Shown here piece by piece: positions 47,728 through 56,584 of a stretch of DNA of 64,000 bases (the stretch's first letter is position 1; every line of letters begins with the position of its first letter). Source of the DNA: Aquimarina algiphila (lineage in GTDB: Bacteria; Bacteroidota; Bacteroidia; Flavobacteriales; Flavobacteriaceae); NCBI RefSeq assembly GCF_007489275.1, contig NZ_VLNR01000034.1:1-64000 (forward strand). The letters are read 5' to 3'. The notes under the pieces were generated by a model, which saw only the letters and a list, made by a program, of their open reading frames with translations, did no database searches and was not told the origin of the DNA. A program made the position numbers and the translations under genes.

Positions 47728-48093
47728 CTAATTAAAATCTTTTTTGTTTATAAAGTTTAAGTTCTGTCTCCAAAATCTGTTAAATAAAATTCCTAAAGTA
47801 CCTCCTAGTAACGCGAGCCGGCTTTGTGAATATAATAATCCCTCTAAGTAATCACTCCTTTCTTTATAGCAAAAATTAGCGGTGTAACCGTAAAGTAAAA
47901 TACTGTCTTTTCTTGCTTGAAAAGAATAACCGTTTCTAATAGATTTCCAAATACTTTCAATTATAGGATTAGCGGTATTTTTATCTTTTAAGAAAGTGTT
48001 TTGAAGACCATGATGTAAACAATCTGTATTCGATTTCTTTTCCGAACAACTTAAGAAGAAGTAAATTATCAAAATGTAAAAAATAATCTTCAT
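47728..48093 (-). CDS. Small lipoprotein of unknown function
   Basis: 121 residues with lipobox Cys16 (YFFLSCSEK). The rest includes RNGYSFQARKDSILLYGYTANFCYKE and RLALLGGTLGILFN, and I recognise no domain. It starts 37 bases downstream of the HTH/beta-lactamase fusion's stop on the same strand, so it may be co-transcribed and act with it. Confidence 0.65.
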   Translation of the reverse strand: MKIIFYILIIYFFLSCSEKKSNTDCLHHGLQNTFLKDKNTANPIIESIWKSIRNGYSFQARKDSILLYGYTANFCYKERSDYLEGLLYSQSRLALLGGTLGILFNRFWRQNLNFINKKDFN

Positions 48094-48130
48094 TATGTCA
48101 TGTTTTATACGCTTCTATTCAAATAAAATA

Positions 48131-49888
48131 TTACATATGGTTATATGGTATATAATTTGACCACTCCCAAGGTGTGTAGGTGTCAGCTAAAGCTATCTCT
48201 AATAATTCTTTATAAATGCTTTCTCCGTTATCACTATTAGTCATGATTAACATTCCTTTACCTGTCTCGGGAAATAAAATTGAATAATGTTGAAATCCAT
48301 CTCCATGACCACTTTTTGTTACAGCTTTTCCGTAAGGCGTATCAAAATTTAACCAAGCTAGACCACAACTCAAGTTAATAGCGTCGTATTTATTAGTTGA
48401 TGTTTTAGAATTAGGACCAAAATGTGCCAAGGTTTTTATTCTAATTTGAGGACTAAAAATTTCATTGTAAGAAGCTTTACTAAGAATTTTCTCGTTCAAG
48501 ACAGCGGTTAAGAATTTTGTATAATCGTTTGCTGTTGTCTCTAAAGTACTAGCAGATCTAGGTTCGTTATCTATATCCTTATCATAGGTTTCACCTTTTA
48601 TCGTATGCCCGTGAGCGAAATCTTTTTTAAATCTAGGTTGCCATTGATACGATGTGTTGTTCATTTCCAAAGGTTTAAAAATAAGTTCCTGAGCTAATTC
48701 TTCAAGAGGTTTTTTAGTGAGTTTTTCTATGACAACTTGTAGATATACTAGGCCTTCACCACTGTAGAAGTATTTCGAACCTGGTTCAAAATTTGCTCTT
48801 AATTTTCTATCGGCTTCAAAAAACCTCCAGTTATTAAAACCCGAAGTATGTGCTAAACACATCCTTGTTGTTATTTTATGATATAAACTATCAGATTTTA
48901 AATCAGAATAGTCATCATGCCAACGTGTTTGTGGTTCATATTCATAGATTTTCTTAGGTAAATAAGATTCAAGAGGTGTATCTAAATCAATAACCTTATT
49001 TTCTACCAATTTCATCACAAGGACACTAAAAACGGCTTTGCTTAGAGAAGCTCCATAGATGTTAGTGGTATCCGTAAGAACTAATTGTTTAGGGACATTT
49101 TTATACCCAAAAGTGTTTTGATAAACAGGTTTTTTTTCATTAAAAATAGTAATTGCCATCCCATGAACTTCAGCATTATTCATTAGCTGATTGATTGTAT
49201 TGGTCAAAGAATCTTTTGAAATTTCAGTGCTATCTAGACGAGTTATTTTATTATTGTTTTTAGGAGCACAATTGATAAAAGCTAAAAGAGGAATTAAGAG
49301 TAAAGTTACTTTAGCTATTCCTCTTGTCCTACCTTTCAAAAAGGGAATAGAGAAAGGGTAATAACATTTGGACTCTTTTATTGCATATATAATGTTGATT
49401 ATAACTATTAATACGCAAAGTGGAATGACTAAAATGAAGATTAAAAACCCCCATTTCTCTATGGTCAATAAAGCTACAAAAGATAATACGTATAGCAATA
49501 GTACTGTAATCTGAAAATTAACAATTTTAGCACCATGTCTATCATAAAGTGTATTGTCTTCCCTTTTGTGAATCCACAAAAATAATGGAAAAAGCACATT
49601 ACAAAAAGGCAATATAAAGCCTAACAAGGGGGTCCCGTGTAATAGTAATAACCATTTTTTTTGGATGGCTTCCTCTTTTGGATTTTCAAGTTGCAAAAGG
49701 TCATCGACCTCAATTTCAAGTGCAGTTGCTAATAAATTTATAGTTTGTAGATGTGGATTGACATCTCCTTTCTCTATACGTTGAATAGTACGGACTGTCA
49801 CTTCTGTTCTGGCTGATAATTCTTGTTGTGTAAAACCTTTCAATTTTCTTTGATAGATTAGGTTTTTAGCTATTGATTGATTGTTCAT
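48131..49888 (-). CDS. XRE HTH, membrane and beta-lactamase-family fusion protein
   Basis: 585 residues. Residues about 8-65 are an XRE helix-turn-helix (RQRKLKGFTQQELSARTEV-type). Residues about 70-190 form a DUF4870-like membrane part (GTPLLGFILPFCNVLFPLF, DRHGAKIVNFQ). A final membrane segment ends AFINCAPKNN, after a basic cytoplasmic stretch KGRTRGIAK. Residues about 215-585 are a serine beta-lactamase/DD-peptidase-like domain with S281-LSK284, YSGEG and KSGHGDG. The layout puts the HTH inside and the enzyme domain outside. It could be a single-chain membrane sensor-regulator of cell-wall or lactam signals, or a hydrolase with a co-opted HTH. Catalytic motifs look intact. Confidence 0.85.
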   Translation of the reverse strand: MNNQSIAKNLIYQRKLKGFTQQELSARTEVTVRTIQRIEKGDVNPHLQTINLLATALEIEVDDLLQLENPKEEAIQKKWLLLLHGTPLLGFILPFCNVLFPLFLWIHKREDNTLYDRHGAKIVNFQITVLLLYVLSFVALLTIEKWGFLIFILVIPLCVLIVIINIIYAIKESKCYYPFSIPFLKGRTRGIAKVTLLLIPLLAFINCAPKNNNKITRLDSTEISKDSLTNTINQLMNNAEVHGMAITIFNEKKPVYQNTFGYKNVPKQLVLTDTTNIYGASLSKAVFSVLVMKLVENKVIDLDTPLESYLPKKIYEYEPQTRWHDDYSDLKSDSLYHKITTRMCLAHTSGFNNWRFFEADRKLRANFEPGSKYFYSGEGLVYLQVVIEKLTKKPLEELAQELIFKPLEMNNTSYQWQPRFKKDFAHGHTIKGETYDKDIDNEPRSASTLETTANDYTKFLTAVLNEKILSKASYNEIFSPQIRIKTLAHFGPNSKTSTNKYDAINLSCGLAWLNFDTPYGKAVTKSGHGDGFQHYSILFPETGKGMLIMTNSDNGESIYKELLEIALADTYTPWEWSNYIPYNHM

Positions 49889-50249
49889 TGAAATATATTT
49901 TTTGTTAGAACAAAACTATCATTATTGGTTTGTAATCAGAACGACATTTAAGTGTCATGTTTATGTCATTTACCTTTTTTTGAACTATATAGTATTAAAA
50001 ATGAGCGTTAAAAGCTTTGTGAGATTATTATTTAGAAGAAAATCTTAAACTCTGTTTCAATAACCAGAATTATTCGAAAACCAATGTATTGTTATAATAA
50101 AATACATGTATTTGTATCTTAGTGAAAGGGAAGTATTTGGTGAAATAAATTTGGGAATTGGAGATGAATTTTGTTCTAACCTTTTCTTTAGAAATCGTTG
50201 AATTATTTCTATTATAAAATAAAGCATTCCAATTAGCTTAGAACGCTTT
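49889..50249. other. 361-base gap between the HTH/beta-lactamase gene and a decayed receptor
   Basis: The left part carries the palindrome at 49943 (listed separately). The rest is A/T-rich, and reading it in the plus direction gives short frames broken by stops, with no recognisable protein. It may hold older receptor remnants. Confidence 0.35.
49943..49956. promoter_or_regulatory. Palindromic operator candidate upstream of the HTH/beta-lactamase gene
   Basis: GACATTTAAGTGTC is a near-perfect palindrome (one T/G mismatch in each seven-base half). A further GTCAT repeat follows at 49964-49968. It lies 55 bases upstream of the divergent start at 49888, a position that suits autoregulation by the XRE domain. 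Confidence 0.35.
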
Positions 50250-50559
50250 CTGAAGATCTGAAGGAGAGTATTATACTCCTGTTGATTTAGAAACACCCCA
50301 AAATACTGGCTATGAAATTTTATAAGATGATTTAGCGTTTAGTCAACAGTACGATGACTATGTGAGATTAGATTTAAAATTAGGTTTTACATTAAATAGT
50401 AATAAGAAGAAAACATCTCACAAATTTTACATTGATCTACAGTACATTACCAATAGAGACAATATTTTTGTCAGAAAATGTAATAGAATAACCAATAATG
50501 TTGACCAAATAAATCAAGCTGGTTTTTTTTCTGATTTTGGTTACCGATTTCAATTTTAA
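50250..50559 (+). pseudogene. Remnant of the C-terminus of a TonB-dependent receptor
   Basis: One frame reads EGEYYTPVDLETPQNTGYEIL, a stop at 50323, then DDLAFSQQYDDYVRLDLKLG, YIDLQYITNRDNIF and the aromatic end FFSDFGYRFQF. The stretch fits the last strands of an outer-membrane beta-barrel receptor, whose chains end in an aromatic residue. No start, plug or barrel front survives. It is not a working gene. Confidence 0.65.
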
Positions 50560-50569
50560 AAACAAAATA

Positions 50570-51125
50570 ATGATGCATGAACAGGTTATAGCATTTTTTA
50601 AAAACTTTATCAAGTTAGAAGAAAAAGATATTCTTCTTATTGAAGAATTAACGACGGTAAAAAAATCAAAGAATAAGTTCATTCTTACTCAAGGTAAAGT
50701 ATGTTCCTTTGTCGCATTTATAAATAGTCGTGCTTTTAAGGGTGGTATTCTGTAGACGGTGAAGAGTATAATAAGCAATTTTTCTTTGAAGATGGATTTT
50801 GTACAGACTATTCAAGTTTTTAATAAGCAAAAAATCGTTGACTCATTTACAAGCCATTGAGGATAGTACGGTAAATGTACTTGAAAAAAAGGATGTAGAT
50901 CATATGTATAAGACAATACCAAACTTTGTAGAGTTTGGTAAGTTGTTGGCAAAAAGTTTATATATAAAGGTGTGTGATATAAAAGCTTCTTTTATTCTAA
51001 ATACTTCAGAAGAACGATATTCAAACTTAGTAAAAGACTGGCCTCAAGTAATACAAAGAGTACCGCAATACATGTTAACATCATATCTTGGAGTTACCCC
51101 CGAGGCTTTAAGTATGATAGTATGA
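50570..51125 (+). pseudogene. Frameshifted Crp/Fnr-family regulator
   Basis: The frame starts at ATG 50570 with MMHEQVIAFFKNFIKLEEKD and FILTQGKVCSFVAFIN, a cNMP-binding fold. It stops near 50754, but the next frame continues YSVDGEEYNKQFFFEDGFCTDY, which stops near 50822. The third frame continues LISKKSLTHLQAIEDS, VLEKKDVDHMYKTIPNF and VPQYMLTSYLGVTPEALSMIV. The family normally ends in a helix-turn-helix with SRIRK, so the last residues are lost as well. At least two frameshifts and a truncated end mean it is inactive. Confidence 0.75.
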
Positions 51126-51294
51126 AATAGAATCAGATAGTTTAATTGCTCTTTTCAAACTAAGGCAAAGAAAATCTTCTAAAAATTAAAAAAATAATAA
51201 TGATAAAAAAGTCAAATCTGATCACTCTAGTATACATAACTTTTGGTTGTTACTTAAGTTTTGCACATTACGTTAGTTCCACGATTTTGTCGAT

Positions 51295-52680
51295 TTATTG
51301 AAAAGATAAACTCTCCATTAACATGGAAATGTCTTCTGAATGAGAATTGATGATAATCAAATATGTTTTATCCTTCAAGAATTTTATATAAGTAAATTCA
51401 AAACTTACGTCCGGTTTCCATTCTTTTAACTCTTCAAAACTTTCTTTTATCAAATCTAACTTATGTTGGTTTTTATCTGTAACAAGGATAATCTTGGTTA
51501 TTGGATGAGTCTTCATCTTTTCAATGGTAAGGGCATCTAATTTGTATTCATATTCATTGATATTCGAGTATCGATGATTCTTTAATAATTTTTTGTAGGC
51601 TTCCTTATTTTCGGAAATCACGAATCGTTGCATTAATACAAAGTCAATGTCTTCCATCCAACTCGGAAATTCTTTGTCAAAAACAGCAATGTACTCGTTT
51701 ATAAAATCCTGGTCAATCGTTCTATTCTTATCAAAATATTTTTCAACCAAAGGATATATTTTCTGTGCCATATTAGAAATGAATTTGTTTCTATACCAAT
51801 TTCCTTCAGGGAGCTTTCCGGTTAATTCTTGATAAAGATATCCATTGGCAATAGAAGTGGTGATAGCCTCATTAAACAGAAGTTGAGCGTAATTTGATGA
51901 TTTTGAACTATTATTTTTGAACCAAGATTCAATATCCTTCTTTACACTAAGTGATTGCTCATCATATACAATATGTGAGGACTCATGAAATAGTACAGCT
52001 AAAAGTTCTTCAAAATCTTCAAATCCTTGAGGGATTCCCGCGATTGCTATATTGTAAAAAGCTGTAGCATTAAAACCTCTTTTCCGTGCATTAGGTATAG
52101 GGTACATAGAAAGTTTAAAAGGGATTGAGAAATCCCAATTGGATTCGTGAAATTTTATAGTTTGTTTAAATAGCTTGTCTATGTCTACTTTTGAAATTAA
52201 CTCACGGGTTTTCTCTATCTGTTGATTGAATTTTAATCTACAAGGTTCAAAAACTAACTCGTCATAAATTGGTTGAAACTCCAGCAAAATCTTATATAGC
52301 TTGTTTAAATCATGATTCGGAATTATGCCAAATGACTTTCTTTTAAATTCATTAAGGTCTTTACTTTCAATAAGGTTTCTTCCTAAAATAAAATAGGTAT
52401 TGCCTCCTATTTTATTTCCATAAGGATATTGAGGGTATTCATATTGATAAAAAATATTTATTTTCGCAAAATGATCTATAAGGTCTCTATACTTTTTTGT
52501 GTCATATTTTGAGTTTTTAAAAACCTCTTTATATGGATTGGATGGATAATTTGGAGAAAGATTATTTAAAAAATCAAGCGTTGCATAATTTTTAGAAAAA
52601 TCTACATTAAAGGTCATTTTTTGAGAAAAACAGCTCAAAGTAGATAAAGCAAAAAATAAGATGAGTAAATAAGTTTTCAT
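51295..52680 (-). CDS. Secreted HExxH protein, putative zinc metallopeptidase
   Basis: 461 residues from the ATG at 52680, with a signal peptide MKTYLLILFFALSTLSCFSQ; the longer frame from 52716 would put basic residues before the signal. The metal motif H232-ESS-H236 (LFHESSHIVYDE) is followed 35 residues later by E271 in LLFNEAITTSIANG, a gluzincin-like spacing. I recognise no named peptidase family. It lies 39 bases downstream of a membrane cyclase gene on the same strand. Substrate and family are unknown. Confidence 0.6.
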   Translation of the reverse strand: MKTYLLILFFALSTLSCFSQKMTFNVDFSKNYATLDFLNNLSPNYPSNPYKEVFKNSKYDTKKYRDLIDHFAKINIFYQYEYPQYPYGNKIGGNTYFILGRNLIESKDLNEFKRKSFGIIPNHDLNKLYKILLEFQPIYDELVFEPCRLKFNQQIEKTRELISKVDIDKLFKQTIKFHESNWDFSIPFKLSMYPIPNARKRGFNATAFYNIAIAGIPQGFEDFEELLAVLFHESSHIVYDEQSLSVKKDIESWFKNNSSKSSNYAQLLFNEAITTSIANGYLYQELTGKLPEGNWYRNKFISNMAQKIYPLVEKYFDKNRTIDQDFINEYIAVFDKEFPSWMEDIDFVLMQRFVISENKEAYKKLLKNHRYSNINEYEYKLDALTIEKMKTHPITKIILVTDKNQHKLDLIKESFEELKEWKPDVSFEFTYIKFLKDKTYLIIINSHSEDISMLMESLSFQ

Positions 52681-52719
52681 ATATTCTATTTTTAATTCCT
52701 TTATAAACAAAGGCAAATA

Positions 52720-53802
52720 TTAAATAAATATTGGTTGATTATTTTGTTTAATAACGTTATATATATCAATTTTTTTTGTTTTCCCTTTTAATACTCTAGT
52801 ATCTATATATTCTATATCTATGTTGATTGGTGTAGAGAATTCACTCTCAAAAAAATGTTGAGATACTAGAAACTTTTTTTCAAGTGTTTTGCATAAGCCT
52901 TCAATTCTTGCCGCAACATTTAAAACATCCCCATGGTAGGCTATCATTTTTTTTATTTCACCTACTTCACTTACCATAACAGGACCAACATCTGCACCTG
53001 CTTTAAATGATGGAAGAACATCATATTTTTTTTGGTAATACTCCTTTCTTTTAAGAAGAACCGACTCATAATTAAAAAACAACTCCACTAGATATGATTT
53101 ATTTCTAGGCGTGTTTTCCCAGTGTAAAACAACTTGATCTCCTACATATTGATATACTTCTGCGTCATATCTATAAATCACTTGTGTCAAATCTTTAAAG
53201 CAGTCTTGTACTAAAGAACTATAATTATAATGTCCCATTTGTTCTGCTAAAGTTGTTGAGTTGTCTAAATCTAAGAATAAAAAAATACGATTATCTTCTT
53301 TGGGTTTTCGGTATTTGCCAATTAAAAAATTTAATAATGTTTTATGCCCAAGATGTTGATTGATTTGGCGTAGAAAATTTACTAGAAAGCTAATTAAATA
53401 AGAATATAATAATAGTAATAAGAAACCGTTTTCAGTGGTTACAAATTTAAATGCATTTGTAGTCTTAATCCCAAGTTCTACAGCTTGATTTGAAAAGAAA
53501 AATGCAACCTTGTATATGACGATTATAAACACAATAACATGTAAAATACTTTTTAAAAATATTTTTAAAAAGTAAAAATCGCGTAATAAATTATAATCGA
53601 ACATTACATAATCCATAGTTTCAGTAACAATTCCAGAAATTAATGCTACAGGAAAGCTTACAATTATTAAAAACAAAAGGGAGTCTATTGGATTTTGAAA
53701 ATCATTTAAAACATAGGAAAGAGAAATCTGGAAGGTAATAAAAAAGGATAGCCAAACCGTCACGGTTAAAAAAAGGTATCTCACATATCTTGTACTAATC
53801 AT
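52720..53802 (-). CDS. Membrane-bound class III adenylate/guanylate cyclase
   Basis: 360 residues. Four membrane segments fill the first ~160 residues. A class III cyclase domain follows: FLFLDLDNSTTLAEQMGHY carries the first metal Asp, YQYVGDQVVLHW the second, and AYHGDVLNVAARIEGL supplies the transition-state Asn and Arg. The residues look complete, so it is probably active and makes cAMP or cGMP. The product cannot be decided from sequence. It lies upstream of the HExxH protein on the same strand. Confidence 0.85.
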   Translation of the reverse strand: MISTRYVRYLFLTVTVWLSFFITFQISLSYVLNDFQNPIDSLLFLIIVSFPVALISGIVTETMDYVMFDYNLLRDFYFLKIFLKSILHVIVFIIVIYKVAFFFSNQAVELGIKTTNAFKFVTTENGFLLLLLYSYLISFLVNFLRQINQHLGHKTLLNFLIGKYRKPKEDNRIFLFLDLDNSTTLAEQMGHYNYSSLVQDCFKDLTQVIYRYDAEVYQYVGDQVVLHWENTPRNKSYLVELFFNYESVLLKRKEYYQKKYDVLPSFKAGADVGPVMVSEVGEIKKMIAYHGDVLNVAARIEGLCKTLEKKFLVSQHFFESEFSTPINIDIEYIDTRVLKGKTKKIDIYNVIKQNNQPIFI

Positions 53803-53956
53803 TTTTTATTTAATTGAATAAAGCATTATGAAAATTACTCTCTAATATTTTTAAAAACAATCCGAAAAATTTAGAATTTCGCGAATTGTTTTTAAGTATT
53901 TTGGACTTTGGGTTGATAACTAAAGTGCTAATTGTTTTTCAAATTACTGTCCAATC

Positions 53957-54418
53957 TTATTTTTCGGATTCTCTTTCTTTAAGTACTTCTTTCAATGCAA
54001 AAGTTCCGTTTAATGCAGAAGGAAAACCTGAATATAGTGACATTAAAATCATAATCTCAGAAATTTCTTCTGACGTTACACCTACATTTAGAGCAGCATT
54101 GATATGCACTTTTAGTTGTGGCTCTGCGTTTCCCATTGCAGTCAAAGCGGCTACAACAGCAATTTCCTTTGTTCGGTTATCTAAAATGTTTCTAGAATAA
54201 ACATCTCCAAAGCCATATTCAATTATATATACCCCTAAATCAGGAGATATGTCTTTTAAACTTTCAATAACACTTGTACCAGCTTCTCCATCAATTTCTT
54301 TTAATTTATCCCAACCTTTGTTAAAACGTTCAGTTTTTGTACTATCCATTTTTATTTGTTTTTGACTATACCCGCTCATTGTAATAAAGGCGAATACTAA
54401 AATTGTTAAATACTTCAT
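53957..54418 (-). CDS. Exported carboxymuconolactone-decarboxylase-family protein
   Basis: 153 residues with a signal peptide MKYLTILVFAFITMSGYSQ, which is unusual for this usually cytoplasmic family. The CMD domain includes NRTKEIAVVAALTAMGNAEPQLKVHINAALNVGVTSEEISEIMI. The AhpD-type CxxC is absent, so a thiol-peroxidase role is unlikely. It sits 63 bases after an AraC gene on the same strand, which may regulate it. Confidence 0.82.
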   Translation of the reverse strand: MKYLTILVFAFITMSGYSQKQIKMDSTKTERFNKGWDKLKEIDGEAGTSVIESLKDISPDLGVYIIEYGFGDVYSRNILDNRTKEIAVVAALTAMGNAEPQLKVHINAALNVGVTSEEISEIMILMSLYSGFPSALNGTFALKEVLKERESEK

Positions 54419-54481
54419 ATAAATTTATTTTTTTGACAAAACTACCAAGTAGTTATAATTATGAGTAGGACTTTTTATGGA

Positions 54482-55297
54482 TTATCGGGTACTTTTAAAT
54501 TTAGATGGCGAATATTTTGTTTTTTGCTTAAATACTCTAGAAAAATAAGAACTGTCTTCAAATCCTGTTGCATATGCTATTTCCTTAATAGATAAATTTG
54601 TAAAATATAACAAACGTTTAGCCTCGGTTATTTTAGTGTTTAAAATGATTTGTTTTGGGCTCTGCTCGTAATATTTTTTACAGAGTTCACTTAGTTTTTC
54701 TGCTGTTATATGAAGATTATTTGCATATTGCTCAACCGAAATGTTTTTTGAAATATCATTTGAAATTAATTTAGAAAATTGAACTAATGTTTTCGATTTA
54801 ATCGATTTAATATTTGTTGATTTCGTTGAGAATCTAGATAATTGATAAAGTAAAAAACGTATACCATTCATTATTATTTTTTCACTTAATTCATCGTTAT
54901 TTTTCCATTCTTGAATTAAATTATTAAGAAAAGGAATAAAAAAATTACTTGTAGTTTTATTTAAATCTATGCATGTAATATTTATTAATTCTACTGGTAA
55001 AATATTTTCAAAAAAGGAATCTAAAATAATGATAAATCCATTTGTTCCTTTTGAATAAGACCAATTGTGAACCTGTTTTGGCTGCATTAAAAAAAGTCTA
55101 TTGTTTTTGATTTCATAGTCTTCAAAATCAATAACATTATTTCCTGAGCCTTTAGTAAACCATACAAAGGAGTAATAATTGTGCCTGTGTGGCCAATCTA
55201 CTTTTGGATTATCTGTTTCTTCAAAGGTTCCAACATAATACCTTTTTTCTTTGGGCATTGATGTGATAATATCTGAAATAGAATATTCTGTTAACAT
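54482..55297 (-). CDS. AraC-family transcriptional regulator with cupin-like sensing domain
   Basis: 271 residues. The N-terminal half resembles an AraC cupin: DWPHRHNYYSFVWFTKGSG and LFLMQPKQVHNW. The C-terminal half has two helix-turn-helix motifs, with NNLHITAEKLSELCKKYYEQSPKQII and IAYATGFEDSSYFSRVFKQKTKYSP. It is upstream of the CMD gene on the same strand. It probably binds a small ligand through the cupin. Confidence 0.9.
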   Translation of the reverse strand: MLTEYSISDIITSMPKEKRYYVGTFEETDNPKVDWPHRHNYYSFVWFTKGSGNNVIDFEDYEIKNNRLFLMQPKQVHNWSYSKGTNGFIIILDSFFENILPVELINITCIDLNKTTSNFFIPFLNNLIQEWKNNDELSEKIIMNGIRFLLYQLSRFSTKSTNIKSIKSKTLVQFSKLISNDISKNISVEQYANNLHITAEKLSELCKKYYEQSPKQIILNTKITEAKRLLYFTNLSIKEIAYATGFEDSSYFSRVFKQKTKYSPSKFKSTR

Positions 55298-55370
55298 GAT
55301 AGTTCCTTTATTTATAATATGTTCCTAAGCAGCATTCCAATATCGTTTAAGCTTTTTTGAAAAGTAATGC

Positions 55371-55829
55371 CTATGATAAGAACTTTCGTATATTCATCAT
55401 AAACCCTAAATGTAAACCTTCATGATAATTATTAAATTCAAAGGCATCTTTTAACGAACTTAAATGAAACCCTGTTCCTGTCATTCTTTCATTAAAAGTA
55501 ACAAACCTCTTATTATAAAAATCTATTTCTGTTTTTTCAATTAAGGATATTAAAAGTTCTTTTAGCTCCTTAATCTCATCTGCAGTAGTTTGTTCAGTTG
55601 GTTTTGTACCTGGCTTATAAAGTTCAAATAATTCTCCAGAGATATATTCTTGGATATTAGATGACTTATATATTAAGGCCTGTTGTGCAACTATTATATG
55701 TCCAATATTCCATATTAGATTATTACTAAATCCTTCAGGAATTTTATTCAGTTGTTCCAAAGAATACTTGTCAAAGTATTCTAAAAATAAATTTCTACTT
55801 GTTTTCCAAGTTTTAAATATTGATTCCAT
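55371..55829 (-). CDS. DinB-family putative metalloprotein
   Basis: 152 residues of the DinB/YfiT four-helix bundle family. Candidate metal histidines are in WNIGHIIVAQQ and the NNYHEGLHLGFMM near the C-terminus. Members use divalent metal and some act on bacillithiol or mycothiol conjugates, but the bacterial substrate is usually unknown. It is 26 bases downstream of the frameshifted DUF983 gene on the same strand. Confidence 0.82.
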   Translation of the reverse strand: MESIFKTWKTSRNLFLEYFDKYSLEQLNKIPEGFSNNLIWNIGHIIVAQQALIYKSSNIQEYISGELFELYKPGTKPTEQTTADEIKELKELLISLIEKTEIDFYNKRFVTFNERMTGTGFHLSSLKDAFEFNNYHEGLHLGFMMNIRKFLS

Positions 55830-55855
55830 TTTTATAATTATCTATAATTATTAAG

Positions 55856-56223
55856 CTAACCTAACTGCTTTGCTTTGAATTTAGGGTCATACTTAATAAA
55901 AAATACAATCCAAATATTTCTTGATAGCCTACCGATAATTGGGGAACTAATCATCAGCAGGCATACAATTACTTTGAAGCAATTAATTAATATTAAGTCA
56001 AAAACTAAGAAACTTAATAAAAAGGTTATTACAGCCAATAAAACACTTAAACCATGACCTACATACCATGCTCCAAAGAAAAATGAAGTTTTTTTAATTT
56101 TGTAGAACATAGGAAACATATTTCATGCATTCTAAAAAGTTTAGACAAAACAAAAGGGTTTGAGTTTGTATACATTTTACCTTTATGACATCTCGAACAT
56201 TCCCCTTTTAATATGGTATGCAT
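55856..56223 (-). pseudogene. DUF983 gene disrupted by a frameshift
   Basis: From ATG at 56223 one frame reads MHTILKGECSRCHKGKMYTN, then SKLFRMHEICFLCSTK, which supplies both zinc-ribbon cysteine pairs. At a run of seven As (56088-56094) the frame changes, and the second frame continues KKTSFFFGAWYVGHGLS, two membrane segments and RLSRNIWIVFFIKYD. The whole aligns with the intact DUF983 protein at 37637-38029. One extra A would restore a single frame. It is a real mutation, a sequencing error, or slippage at the homopolymer. Confidence 0.7.
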
Positions 56224-56251
56224 TATATTTTCATTTTCAATAATTTTAACC

Positions 56252-56572
56252 CTATTTATTATTATTCAGATGTGCAAAGGAAAGTTTGTTTACCCTTTTA
56301 TTCCCTTCTTTTTTTAGTCTAATGACTTTCATATGAGTTTCAAGTTCATCTAGATGTAGTATTTTTATTCCATCTTCTTTTTTCAATGTTTTATTAGTGT
56401 TGAAAACCTCATAGACTTTAAGGCATATATTGTATATATGCTTCAATTCACATTTATAGCAAAATATTTTATCATTTTGATATAATAACTTTCCAATGGA
56501 TTGGTTAAAGATCCCCAGTAAAATTTCAGAATTCTTATTGTTTTCAAAATTATATATTACAATCATTATCAT
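56252..56572 (-). CDS. Small hypothetical protein
   Basis: 106 residues, with no recognised domain. Visible features are LLGIFNQSIGKLLYQNDKIFCYKCELKHIYNICL, in which a CYKC pair and H/C residues could bind metal, and a basic C-terminal third. It begins 12 bases after the ene reductase stops on the same strand, so it is probably the last gene of the MarR/EmrAB operon. The evidence is limited to an open frame in operon context. Confidence 0.45.
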   Translation of the reverse strand: MIMIVIYNFENNKNSEILLGIFNQSIGKLLYQNDKIFCYKCELKHIYNICLKVYEVFNTNKTLKKEDGIKILHLDELETHMKVIRLKKEGNKRVNKLSFAHLNNNK

Positions 56573-56584
56573 CTATTAAAAGTT

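Noticed and set aside
50057..50296. A 79-codon minus-strand frame near the receptor remnant
   Set aside because: It is antisense to the degraded receptor region and shows no domain.
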